Assembly (NCBI GenBank): GCA_937944065.1
Contig: CALDZS010000128.1
Coordinates: 1-22,241, forward strand
Origin: an uncultured Amylibacter sp.
GTDB taxonomy: Bacteria; Pseudomonadota; Alphaproteobacteria; Rhodobacterales; Rhodobacteraceae
Length of the DNA: 22,241 nt
Reading direction: 5' to 3'
The notes beneath the pieces were generated by a model. The model was not told the origin of the DNA. It made no database searches and saw only the letters and a list, made by a program, of their open reading frames with translations. Positions 7,261 to 14,100 of the stretch are shown here, in pieces. Positions within the stretch are counted from its first letter, which is position 1. Every line of letters begins with the position of its first letter. The position numbers were made by a program, and so were the translations under genes.

Positions 7261-7599
7261 TTAGCCGCCTTCGCCTGGATTTTCGGAAAAGTACTTTTCC
7301 AGCTTTCCTGTCTCGCCATCGCGGTCTTCTGCGTCTGGCAATTGTTCTTTTTTGGTGATGATAACCGGCCATATCTCGGAATATTTGCGATTAAACTCGA
7401 CCCATTTTTCGGTGTCAGGCTCTGTGTCTGGCAAGATCGCCTCGGCTGGGCATTCAGGTTCGCACACGCCGCAATCGATGCATTCATCAGGATGGATCAC
7501 CAGCATGTTTTCGCCTTCATAGAAACAGTCTACGGGGCAAACTTCGACACAATCTGTGTATTTGCAGGCGATGCAGGCATCGTTAACGATATAAGTCAT
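7261..7599 (-). CDS. fdxA: 7Fe ferredoxin (3Fe-4S/4Fe-4S), FdxA
   Basis: The 112-residue protein is very close to Azotobacter ferredoxin I along its length. Cysteines at positions 9, 12, 17, 21 and 25 and at 40, 43, 46 and 50 give the 3Fe-4S plus 4Fe-4S pattern (CVEVCPVDCFYEG and CIDCGVCEPECP). The C-terminal half carries the family stretch LPDAEDRDGETGKLEKYF. It is a cytoplasmic low-potential electron carrier, and its partners cannot be inferred here. It follows the S4-protein gene by 53 bp on the same strand and is likely in the same transcription unit as the helicase, as is usual in this order. No obvious intrinsic terminator follows; only a 5-bp TTGCC/GGCAA hairpin at 7211-7225 is present. 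Confidence 0.96.
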   Translation of the reverse strand: MTYIVNDACIACKYTDCVEVCPVDCFYEGENMLVIHPDECIDCGVCEPECPAEAILPDTEPDTEKWVEFNRKYSEIWPVIITKKEQLPDAEDRDGETGKLEKYFSENPGEGG

Positions 7600-7652
7600 G
7601 GGCTGGGTCTCTTGTATATATGGTTGCTACATAGGCCGCAAATCGGGGGCGA

Positions 7653-8021
7653 TCAAGGCTCTATGTCGCGCAAAGCGGTTTGTGCTTCGCGATCTTTGCG
7701 CGATGGGCGACCTTTGCCGTCATATTTGGGGTTTGCAACCCAGATCGCGCGCTCTGGTGGTGGGGGGCTTTGATCATCATATAAGGTTTGCGCCTCTGGG
7801 GCTGGGCCGCGACGTGTTCCCAGTTCTACGATGGCTACAACACGCACCCAATCGCCTTGGTTAAAGGTCAAAACGTCGCCCGCTTTGACCTTTACCGCAG
7901 GTTTAGAAATCTTATCACCGTTCAATCGCACACCATTGCCAGATATGTATTTGGCGCAGATCGATCTGGTTTTGAAAAACCGTGCCTGCCACAACCATTT
8001 ATCAATGCGGATTGTGTCCAA
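7653..8021 (-). CDS. hslR: RNA-binding S4-domain protein, Hsp15/HslR-like
   Basis: This is a 122-residue protein with an N-terminal S4 RNA-binding domain (residues ~3-60: IRIDKWLWQARFFKTRSICA, VRLNGDKI, KAGDVLTF) and a basic, disordered C-terminal tail. E. coli Hsp15 binds free 50S subunits carrying stalled nascent chains; a similar ribosome-related role is the family expectation. The codon at the expected start (8019-8021) is TTG, and there is no ATG or GTG in frame near it. TTG is therefore the most likely initiator, with GAAAGG about 11 nt upstream inside the end of the helicase gene. The helicase stop codon is only 4 nt away, so translational coupling is likely. Confidence 0.9.
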   Translation of the reverse strand: MDTIRIDKWLWQARFFKTRSICAKYISGNGVRLNGDKISKPAVKVKAGDVLTFNQGDWVRVVAIVELGTRRGPAPEAQTLYDDQSPPPPERAIWVANPKYDGKGRPSRKDREAQTALRDIEP

Positions 8022-8025
8022 AGGG

Positions 8026-10725
8026 TTACTTGCCTTTCAGCGCCATCAAAGCTGCGAACGGGTTGTCGGGGTCAAGCGGTTTTTCTTTTTTCGGTGGCTT
8101 GGCCGAATGCGTTTTCGCGCGATCATTTTTGCCTTTCGGCTTGCCTTTGCCCTTACCCGCAAATTTTTGCGGCTTACGCGCGTCATTGCGCGGGGCTGAA
8201 GCCTGCTTTGGCACCCATTTAAAGATGTAGAAAACTTCCACTTCTGGCGCTTCTGCCTCTACTGGCGCAGCATCGGTTGCGGGTTCGGTGGCTGGCTCTA
8301 CGGCAGCTTCAGGTGTTTCACCCTCTGCCACAGGCTTCGCGACTTTCACTTTTTCACGCTCGCCACGTTCAGCGGCAAATCCCAACCCTTCCATAAGGTT
8401 GGCAAATTGATCCAATGTCATGCCTGTGATCGACAGCATGTCCCCGTTTGCCTCAAACCCTGTTTTTACGTCAAACGCACGCGTCAGATCGGCCAAACGT
8501 TCCAACATATCGATACGGATCGCGCGGTCGCCTGCCAAACGGTATCCTGCACGCGGATAATAACCTTTGGGCGCGTCTGGCATTTTCGGAATTGTCACCA
8601 AACCAGGCGGTGGCGCATCTGGGAAAACATCCAAGCCTTCATAAAGCGACCACAATGTCAGACGCAAACGTGTTGCGGCGGGTTTCAGCATCAAGTGCTG
8701 GAAAATTGTATATTGGCCAAAACGCACGCCATGTTTACGCAGCAATCCACGGGCATCTTGATCCAGGCCTTTAACATCATTCGCCACAACAGAGCGTGGG
8801 ATCACGCCAAGGCTTTCGACAAGACGGAACGCCAAACCGCGCGCCAAACCTGTGACGGCTTCGTCATCGCGCAAGGCAATCAACGCCTCGAACGCGGCAG
8901 AAACTTTGCGATCCATGAAATGGTTCAAACGACGCTCAACCTTGGTGGCCACATCGGCACCCGCCTCGTCATCGACAAATACTTCGATGCGTGGCTTCAT
9001 AATGTCGTCGCTTTTGACCAGCTTGCCGACAGAGTATTCACCCCACATCAGGCCACCCTGCTCGGTGAAATCAAATTCAGTATCGGGGGCGTTATACATG
9101 CGATCAGACCGCAAGTTAAATTCTGGCTGTAACGCCTGAATGGCCGCCGCGCGCAAGGTTTTGGCCTGCTCTGGCGTGGCTTTTGGGTCCATCTGAAAAC
9201 GGAACCCACTTAGGTGACCTACAAATTCACCTTCGATGGTTACACCACCTTTTGTATCAACTTCAGCCACCAGGCTCTCCTTTTGGTTCAAGCGCCGCAT
9301 CAAAACAGATGTGCGGCGGTCGACAAATCGTTGTGTTAGCGCTGCGTGCAACGCGTCTGATAGGCGGTCTTCTACTGCACGCGTCTCGTCTCGCCAATAG
9401 GTTTCATTCGCAACCCAACCCTTTCTTTGCGCGATATATGTCCATGTCCGCACAAAGGCCAAGCGTTTGGACAAAGCATCAATCCCACCCGTGACCTTGT
9501 CAATCTGTGTGATCTGACGCGCAAGCCAATCTTCGCTGACTTGGCCATTGTCGCGCAATGCGCAAAATACCTTTTCCACGATCTGTACATGATCAACTGC
9601 CGACACGCCGCGAAAGTCGGGAATGCGGCAGGTGTCCCATAACAACGCGACATCCGCTGGACGCGTGACCCGCCCGACGATGGCATCGACATCGGACAGC
9701 GCTAACAGCGTGCGATGATCTTCGGCAGGCCGAGTTTTGGACAACACGTCCTTGTCTGGTGGCTGATCAAGGCTGGCAAGTAACCGACCCACAGTGCCAA
9801 ATTCCAACCGCGAATTGCGCCATTGCAGTTTTTTCAATGGCGCAAACCTATGCGCCTCTATCGCGTCGACCACTTCTGGTTCCAGCGGTGGCGCATCACC
9901 CGTCACACCGAATGTACCAGACGTCTTATAGCGCCCTGCACGCCCCGCAATCTGTGCCAGCTCGTTTGGCATCAAGCGTCGCATTCTGCGTCCATCGAAT
10001 TTCGACAGGCCAGAGAATGCCACATGCGTGATATCCAAATTCAACCCCATACCAATGGCATCGGTGGCTACCAGATAATCCACATCGCCGTTTTGATACA
10101 TATCAACCTGGGCATTACGCGTTCGAGGTGACAATGCCCCCATGACCACGGCCGCGCCGCCCTTTTGACGACGTAACAGCTCGGCAATCGCGTAAACATT
10201 ATCAATGGAAAACCCAACGATGGCGGCGCGTGCTGGCATACGGCTGATCTTTTTCGATCCTGTATATTCTAGCTCTGAAAACCGTTCACGGGTTATGAAT
10301 TCACATTTAGGAACCAGCGATTGTATCGTTCCGCGCATAGTGGCAGCGCCCAGAAACAAAGTTTCGAACCGCCCGCGCATATTCAGCAATCGGTCGGTGA
10401 ACACGTGTCCGCGTTCTGGATCGGCGCAAAGTTGTACTTCGTCGATGGCGACAAAGTCAGCGCCAATATCCTGCGGCATCGCCTCGACTGTGCAAACCCA
10501 AAATTTAACGGATGCCGGCACAATCCGTTCTTCGCCGGTTACCAAAGCAACTTGTGCTGCACCGCGCAAATCAACCAGCCGATCATACACTTCGCGCGCC
10601 AAAAGGCGCAACGGCAGGCCGATTACACCAGAGCCGTAGCCCAGCATGCGGTCGATCGCGTAATGAGTTTTACCAGTATTGGTAGACCCAAGAACCGCGC
10701 AAATGCGGGACGGCTGTTGTGACAT
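8026..10725 (-). CDS. Suv3-like ATP-dependent RNA helicase with basic C-terminal tail
   Basis: This 899-residue superfamily 2 helicase resembles mitochondrial Suv3. Walker A is GSTNTGKT (residues 13-20), Walker B is the unusual DEVQ (95-98), motif V is ATDAIGMGLNLD (220-231) and motif VI is QIAGRAGR (258-265). Suv3 unwinds RNA in the mitochondrial degradosome; bacterial homologues in alphaproteobacteria are little studied. After the core comes a long middle region (~300-770). This leads into an acidic Ala/Pro/Glu-rich linker (~790-835) and a Lys/Gly-rich basic tail that ends with PLDPDNPFAALMALKGK. The linker and tail are probably disordered, and the tail probably binds RNA. It is preceded by a TPR protein gene (4 bp apart) and followed by the S4 protein (4 bp), indicating an operon with RNA-related functions. 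Confidence 0.93.
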   Translation of the reverse strand: MSQQPSRICAVLGSTNTGKTHYAIDRMLGYGSGVIGLPLRLLAREVYDRLVDLRGAAQVALVTGEERIVPASVKFWVCTVEAMPQDIGADFVAIDEVQLCADPERGHVFTDRLLNMRGRFETLFLGAATMRGTIQSLVPKCEFITRERFSELEYTGSKKISRMPARAAIVGFSIDNVYAIAELLRRQKGGAAVVMGALSPRTRNAQVDMYQNGDVDYLVATDAIGMGLNLDITHVAFSGLSKFDGRRMRRLMPNELAQIAGRAGRYKTSGTFGVTGDAPPLEPEVVDAIEAHRFAPLKKLQWRNSRLEFGTVGRLLASLDQPPDKDVLSKTRPAEDHRTLLALSDVDAIVGRVTRPADVALLWDTCRIPDFRGVSAVDHVQIVEKVFCALRDNGQVSEDWLARQITQIDKVTGGIDALSKRLAFVRTWTYIAQRKGWVANETYWRDETRAVEDRLSDALHAALTQRFVDRRTSVLMRRLNQKESLVAEVDTKGGVTIEGEFVGHLSGFRFQMDPKATPEQAKTLRAAAIQALQPEFNLRSDRMYNAPDTEFDFTEQGGLMWGEYSVGKLVKSDDIMKPRIEVFVDDEAGADVATKVERRLNHFMDRKVSAAFEALIALRDDEAVTGLARGLAFRLVESLGVIPRSVVANDVKGLDQDARGLLRKHGVRFGQYTIFQHLMLKPAATRLRLTLWSLYEGLDVFPDAPPPGLVTIPKMPDAPKGYYPRAGYRLAGDRAIRIDMLERLADLTRAFDVKTGFEANGDMLSITGMTLDQFANLMEGLGFAAERGEREKVKVAKPVAEGETPEAAVEPATEPATDAAPVEAEAPEVEVFYIFKWVPKQASAPRNDARKPQKFAGKGKGKPKGKNDRAKTHSAKPPKKEKPLDPDNPFAALMALKGK

Positions 10726-10729
10726 GGGA

Positions 10730-11311
10730 TTAAAGTGGCGTGCCTTCTAATTCTTTTTCCAAAGCTTCGACCGCCTGTTTCAACTTCTCTGAATGAGGAT
10801 GCAAGTCGAAAGCCTGTTCATACGCTTTCAACGCCTCTTCCTTGCGGTCGATACGGTATAAAATCTCGCCCAACCCACCCAACGCACCAAAATGACGGGG
10901 GTTCAGCACCAACACCTGTTGGATATCTGCCATTGATAATCCGTACTCCTCGGCCATAAAGAATGCTGTGGCTCGCGCATTCCATCCTTCGGCAAAGGTC
11001 GGCGCATGGTCGATCAGAGCCGAGAAATGCCAGATCGCACCTTGTACATCGCCTGCTTCCATCGCCTTGTGCCCACGTTTCAGCAGGAAATCCATCGCGT
11101 CAGAGCCAGACTTCGACCATTCCCGCCAGATCTTTTTTTCGACCCCTTCTGCATCAGTCTGTGCAGGATCGGCAAGTTCCACGAACAACTGATCCAGTTT
11201 CGAAAGCTCCTCGGTCTCATCTGCGAAAACAGAACCCGAAATCAGCACAAAAACGCAAATCGTAAAAAAGAACGTGACGGCGCGGTTGGATTTTGTCAGG
11301 TAGTACATCAT
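10730..11311 (-). CDS. exported tetratricopeptide-repeat protein
   Basis: The protein has 193 residues. An N-terminal signal peptide is clear: a basic start (KSNR), a hydrophobic core FFFTICVFVLISG and a likely cleavage after VFA near residue 30. The mature part contains about three TPR units (AIWHFSALIDHAPTFAEGW, MADIQQVLVLNPRHFGALG and ALKAYEQAFDLHPHSEKLK), a fold used for protein-protein contacts. It is therefore probably periplasmic. Two ATGs (11311 and 11308) open the frame. It lies 4 bp upstream of the helicase gene on the same strand and is divergent from the SCP2 gene. Its molecular role is unknown. Confidence 0.88.
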   Translation of the reverse strand: MMYYLTKSNRAVTFFFTICVFVLISGSVFADETEELSKLDQLFVELADPAQTDAEGVEKKIWREWSKSGSDAMDFLLKRGHKAMEAGDVQGAIWHFSALIDHAPTFAEGWNARATAFFMAEEYGLSMADIQQVLVLNPRHFGALGGLGEILYRIDRKEEALKAYEQAFDLHPHSEKLKQAVEALEKELEGTPL

Positions 11312-11367
11312 ATTTAAAACATAGCATGGTGATCGCTACAGGCCACCAAAACTTTCAGGAGACTATG

Positions 11368-11664
11368 ATGAGCGAAATTATGACCCAAGCGGTTGACGCA
11401 ATTAACGGGAAACTAGACGGCGAGGCCTATGATGGGTCGATCAAGATCGTCATCGGCGACGAAGGATCATTGATGATCAACGAAGACGGTGCTGCGGTTT
11501 GCGACGCAGATGCAGAAGCGGATTGCACAATGACAGCCGACCCTGAAACTTTGATGGGCATTATGACGGGCGATGTGAACGCGACTGCGGCCTTTATGGG
11601 CGGCAAACTGTCTGTTGATGGCGACATGTCACAAGCGATGAAGCTAGCGACAGTTCTGGGCTAA
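11368..11664 (+). CDS. SCP2 sterol-binding domain protein (small)
   Basis: From ATG 11368 the protein has 98 residues and consists almost entirely of one SCP2/sterol-carrier domain (VIGDEGSLMINEDGA, CTMTADPETLMGIMTG, AFMGGKLSVDGDMSQAMKL). Such domains bind lipids or acyl chains in a hydrophobic cavity; the bacterial ligand is not known. Another ATG at 11365 is directly adjacent. The AGGAG at 11357-11361 is 6 nt from 11368 and only 3 nt from 11365, so the second is preferred. The alpha/beta hydrolase gene begins 6 nt after its stop, so the two are very probably co-transcribed and may act on the same lipid class. Confidence 0.92.
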   Translation: MSEIMTQAVDAINGKLDGEAYDGSIKIVIGDEGSLMINEDGAAVCDADAEADCTMTADPETLMGIMTGDVNATAAFMGGKLSVDGDMSQAMKLATVLG

Positions 11665-11670
11665 CCCCAG

Positions 11671-12591
11671 ATGCCGCCATATGCCCAAACCGTATGGAAG
11701 GCGCCTGCTGGCACCGATCCCCAATGGGTACACACCGCAGACGGTAAACGTCTGCGGCTTTTTGCATGGGGTGGCGGAACCAAAGGTACGGTCTTTATCT
11801 ATCAAGGCCGCACTGAATATTCAGAAAAGTATTTTTCCACTGCTCAAAAACTGTTGGATCGCGGTTATAGCGTCATTACATGGGACTGGCGCGGACAAGG
11901 GTTATCAACACGGTCAGGACTGCGCCGCCGCATTGGCCATGTCGATGATTTCGCCGACTTCCAACTTGATGTTGATGCAGCGTTGGCCGTCGCTGCGGAC
12001 AAGAATTTTCCCACCCGACACATTTTGCTGTCCCATTCGATGGGCGGTTTGATTGGCCTGCGCAGCCTGCATCGTGGTTTGGATTTTGACAAAGCCATAT
12101 TCTCGGCACCGATGTGGGCCATAGAGTTTTCGTTCTTCATGGCTATCTTCGCACGGGTTATCTGTTGGGGTGCCAGCCTGATTAACAAAACCGCTTATCT
12201 GTCCCCGACCCAAAGCGAGCGCAACTATGCAATTGAAAACGGGTTCGACGGCAACACCTTGACCAACAATCAGGTCGAGTTTGAAAATATGTGTACAACC
12301 CTGAACGCCAATCCAGATTTAGAACTGGCGGGCCCATCAATCCATTGGGTTAACGAAGCGCTCAGCGAATCCAAGGCAATGATGCAAAAAGATGCGCCCG
12401 ATTATGACAGCTTGGTTTTGTTGGGTAAGGATGAACAGATCGTCGACATGCCGACGATCAAGGGGTTGATAGATCGGTGGGGGAAAACCAAATTGGTTTT
12501 GCTCGACGATGCACAGCACGAGTTGATTTTGGAGACCAAGGACGTCTCGGACAAGGTCTGGGCCGCCATTGACGAATTCCTAGAAACCTAA
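11671..12591 (+). CDS. alpha/beta hydrolase, lysophospholipase/monoacylglycerol lipase-like
   Basis: This is a 306-residue serine hydrolase of the PldB/monoacylglycerol-lipase group. The visible landmarks are an N-terminal strand VFIYQGRTEYSEKY (oxyanion side), WDWRGQGLSTR typical of this group, the nucleophile elbow LLSHSMGGLIG with Ser123, an acid in LLGKDEQIVD (residue ~253) and the catalytic His in DAQHELILE (~280). A lid/cap region spans about 140-230. There is no signal peptide, so it is probably cytoplasmic or loosely membrane-associated. It starts 6 nt after the SCP2 gene. Its stop overlaps the hisN stop from the opposite strand. The substrate is inferred only from family resemblance. 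Confidence 0.93.
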   Translation: MPPYAQTVWKAPAGTDPQWVHTADGKRLRLFAWGGGTKGTVFIYQGRTEYSEKYFSTAQKLLDRGYSVITWDWRGQGLSTRSGLRRRIGHVDDFADFQLDVDAALAVAADKNFPTRHILLSHSMGGLIGLRSLHRGLDFDKAIFSAPMWAIEFSFFMAIFARVICWGASLINKTAYLSPTQSERNYAIENGFDGNTLTNNQVEFENMCTTLNANPDLELAGPSIHWVNEALSESKAMMQKDAPDYDSLVLLGKDEQIVDMPTIKGLIDRWGKTKLVLLDDAQHELILETKDVSDKVWAAIDEFLET

Positions 12592-13349
12592 AATTTAGAT
12601 AGTATTTCCAGTGCCTTGGTGTGGATGTTCGCATTTGCGGCGGCAATGGCACGCCCGCCATTTTGTGCTGTACCACCTTTCCAATCCGTGACAATTCCAC
12701 CAGCGCTATGAACCACAGCTATTGGCGCTTGAATGTCATAAGGGTTTAGCGCTGCTTCAACGACCAGATCAATCTGACCCGCGGCCAGCAATGCGTAGGC
12801 ATAACAATCCATGCCATAACGCGTCAGTTTGCACTGGTCTGCCAGCGCGTCGAAACCGTTGCCATCAGCGTTGCTGCCAACTTCTGGAAATGTTGTAAAT
12901 ATGGTTGCATCTGACAAGCTGCTTGTCGATTTAGTTTGCAATGGCGTACGCATCTTCTGGTGCAGCAATTCTTGTCGACCTAGCCCGCCCATAAACCGCT
13001 CGCCGGTATAAGGTTGGTCAATCAATCCAAGGATTGGCTGGTCGCCGTCATTTACCGCGACCAGCACACCCCATGTGGGCGTGCCCGACATAAATCCGCG
13101 CGTGCCGTCTATGGGATCAAGCACCCATGTAAAGCCGCTGGTGCCCGTTGTGTTACCAAACTCTTCACCCAGGATTGCATCATTGGGACGGCGATCCGCC
13201 AATATCGATCGCATTGCTTGCTCAATCTCGCGGTCAGCCCGAGTTACCGGATCAAACCCGCCAACCTCCTTGTTTACGATGTCTTGATTTTGCCCACGGA
13301 AGTACCGCAAGGCGATGGGCCGAGCCGCGTCCGCCAATGCGTCTGCCAC
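12588..13349 (-). CDS. hisN: histidinol-phosphatase, inositol-monophosphatase family
   Basis: HisN-type phosphatases hydrolyse L-histidinol phosphate, the penultimate step of histidine synthesis, with Mg2+. Motifs of the IMPase fold are present: ILGEEFG (Glu62/63), LDPIDGTRGF (Asp78, Asp81), and the C-terminal GGIVTDWKGG and NGGRAIAAA. The overall sequence fits the alphaproteobacterial HisN subgroup rather than SuhB or CysQ. Coordinates use the first GTG (13349), giving 253 residues. However, the frame stays open upstream to an ATT at 13383-13385 and encodes GVSETQDLWSVADALADA, which looks like the missing part of helix 1. The real start may therefore be a non-standard codon upstream. That region also overlaps the U-tract of the XRE-gene terminator. 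The family is secure, the start is not. Confidence 0.9.
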   Translation of the reverse strand: MADALADAARPIALRYFRGQNQDIVNKEVGGFDPVTRADREIEQAMRSILADRRPNDAILGEEFGNTTGTSGFTWVLDPIDGTRGFMSGTPTWGVLVAVNDGDQPILGLIDQPYTGERFMGGLGRQELLHQKMRTPLQTKSTSSLSDATIFTTFPEVGSNADGNGFDALADQCKLTRYGMDCYAYALLAAGQIDLVVEAALNPYDIQAPIAVVHSAGGIVTDWKGGTAQNGGRAIAAANANIHTKALEILSKF

Positions 13350-13380
13350 TGACCACAGGTCTTGGGTTTCAGATACGCCT

Positions 13381-13422
13381 AAAATAACAAAATCCCCTCG
13401 CTGGATGTCAGCTTGGGGATTT
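13381..13422 (-). terminator. intrinsic terminator of the XRE regulator gene
   Basis: On the minus strand AAATCCCC (13422-13415) pairs with GGGGATTT (13397-13390). An inner GCTG/CAGC stem and a 5-nt loop are separated from it by a small 2x2 internal loop. The hairpin is followed by a T-rich tail (13389-13381, TTGTTATTTT). It stands 37 nt after the XRE stop codon. The tail overlaps the upstream extension of the hisN frame. Confidence 0.75.
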
Positions 13423-13458
13423 CATAAAATAGGTTTTGCGTCAAGCAAGGCCTGATTA

Positions 13459-13839
13459 TTAGGCTGCTTCGCTTAGAACGCGTGCAAGGTCGAATAATTT
13501 GCGACGTTGGTTTTCTGGGATCGCATAGTACGACCGCACAAGGGCCAACGCCTCTTTATCACCCATGATATCTTTGCCATTGCTTTCAGCTGGCTTATCA
13601 ATTGGCGTTTCGATTTCGCCATCAGCAATGCCGTCGAAAAAGAAATGCACAGGCACGTCCAACGTATCTGCGATATCCCAAAGACGAGACGCACTGACAC
13701 GGTTCATACCGGTTTCATATTTTTGGATTTGTTGGAATTTGATACCAACAGATTCTGCTAGTTGCTGTTGCGTCATACCAACCATCCAACGACGGTAACG
13801 GATTTTTTTGCCTACATGCATATCTACGGGATGTTTCAT
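13459..13839 (-). CDS. XRE-family helix-turn-helix regulator (PraR/PhrR/SinR-like)
   Basis: From ATG 13839 the protein has 126 residues. An upstream in-frame GTG (13857) exists, but AGGAG at 13845-13849 lies 5 nt before the ATG and overlaps the GTG-start reading, so the ATG is preferred. The N-terminal half is a Cro/C1-type HTH (residues ~8-66; KIRYRRWMVGMTQQQLAESV, FQQIQKYETGMNRVSASRL), followed by VPVHFFFDG. This combination is characteristic of the alphaproteobacterial PraR/PhrR group, which controls surface traits and stress functions in rhizobia. The C-terminal part ends in a helix, RRKLFDLARVL. The targets here are unknown. An operator-like inverted repeat overlaps its predicted -10, suggesting autoregulation. 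It lies between hisN and typA. Confidence 0.9.
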   Translation of the reverse strand: MKHPVDMHVGKKIRYRRWMVGMTQQQLAESVGIKFQQIQKYETGMNRVSASRLWDIADTLDVPVHFFFDGIADGEIETPIDKPAESNGKDIMGDKEALALVRSYYAIPENQRRKLFDLARVLSEAA

Positions 13840-13891
13840 TTTCACTCCTACGCTCACCTAAAGGCGAATTAATTTTAAAGTATTCTCCTGC

Positions 13892-13919
13892 AGTATACAC
13901 CAAATGGGGTGTCGATACT
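13892..13919. promoter_or_regulatory. operator-like inverted repeat at the XRE-gene promoter
   Basis: AGTATACACC and GGTGT-CG-ATACT face each other across a 6-bp centre (13902-13907), an imperfect inverted repeat of 28 bp with a 2-nt insertion in the right arm. On the minus strand the left arm contains TATACT (13892-13897), a good -10 hexamer about 53 nt before the ATG. A repressor bound here would cover the promoter. The site's regulator is unknown; autoregulation by the XRE protein is the simplest idea. Confidence 0.5.
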
Positions 13920-13977
13920 TTAGTTGCAAAAGTTACGCAGGGTCACTTTTTTTACACCGTAAGATGCTGTTTTAAAG

Positions 13978-14016
13978 CAAAAAAAAATTGCCCCATTTCA
14001 AAAAAATGGGGCAATT
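13978..14016 (-). terminator. intrinsic terminator of typA
   Basis: A perfect 13-bp stem pairs 13986-13998 (AATTGCCCCATTT) with 14004-14016 around a 5-nt loop. On the minus strand it is followed by a run of T residues (complement of the A-run 13980-13988). It is a classic Rho-independent terminator, about 85 nt after the typA stop. Confidence 0.9.
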
Positions 14017-14048
14017 ATCAATATTTTATGGCTGTGGGGTAACGATCT

Positions 14049-14089
14049 CGAGTCAATTCTTTGCATTTTGCAAAGAATTGCCAGACTCG
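14049..14089. repeat. long imperfect hairpin between typA stop and its terminator
   Basis: The arms CGAGTC (14049-14054) and GACTCG (14084-14089) enclose a second perfect 11-bp stem, AATTCTTTGCA (14055-14065) with TGCAAAGAATT (14069-14079). The loop is TTT and there is a 4-nt GCCA bulge on one side. There is no U-tract, so it is not itself a terminator. Both outer arms contain a GANTC site (the CcrM methylation target in alphaproteobacteria). It would lie in the typA 3' UTR and may protect the mRNA end or belong to a small 3'-derived RNA. Confidence 0.7.
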
Positions 14090-14100
14090 CCTTATAGCAC

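Noticed and set aside
8407..9132. Long plus-strand ORF (241 aa) antisense to the helicase
   Set aside because: It lies wholly inside a well-supported gene on the other strand, has Cys/His/Gln-rich antisense-like composition, and has no recognisable domain.
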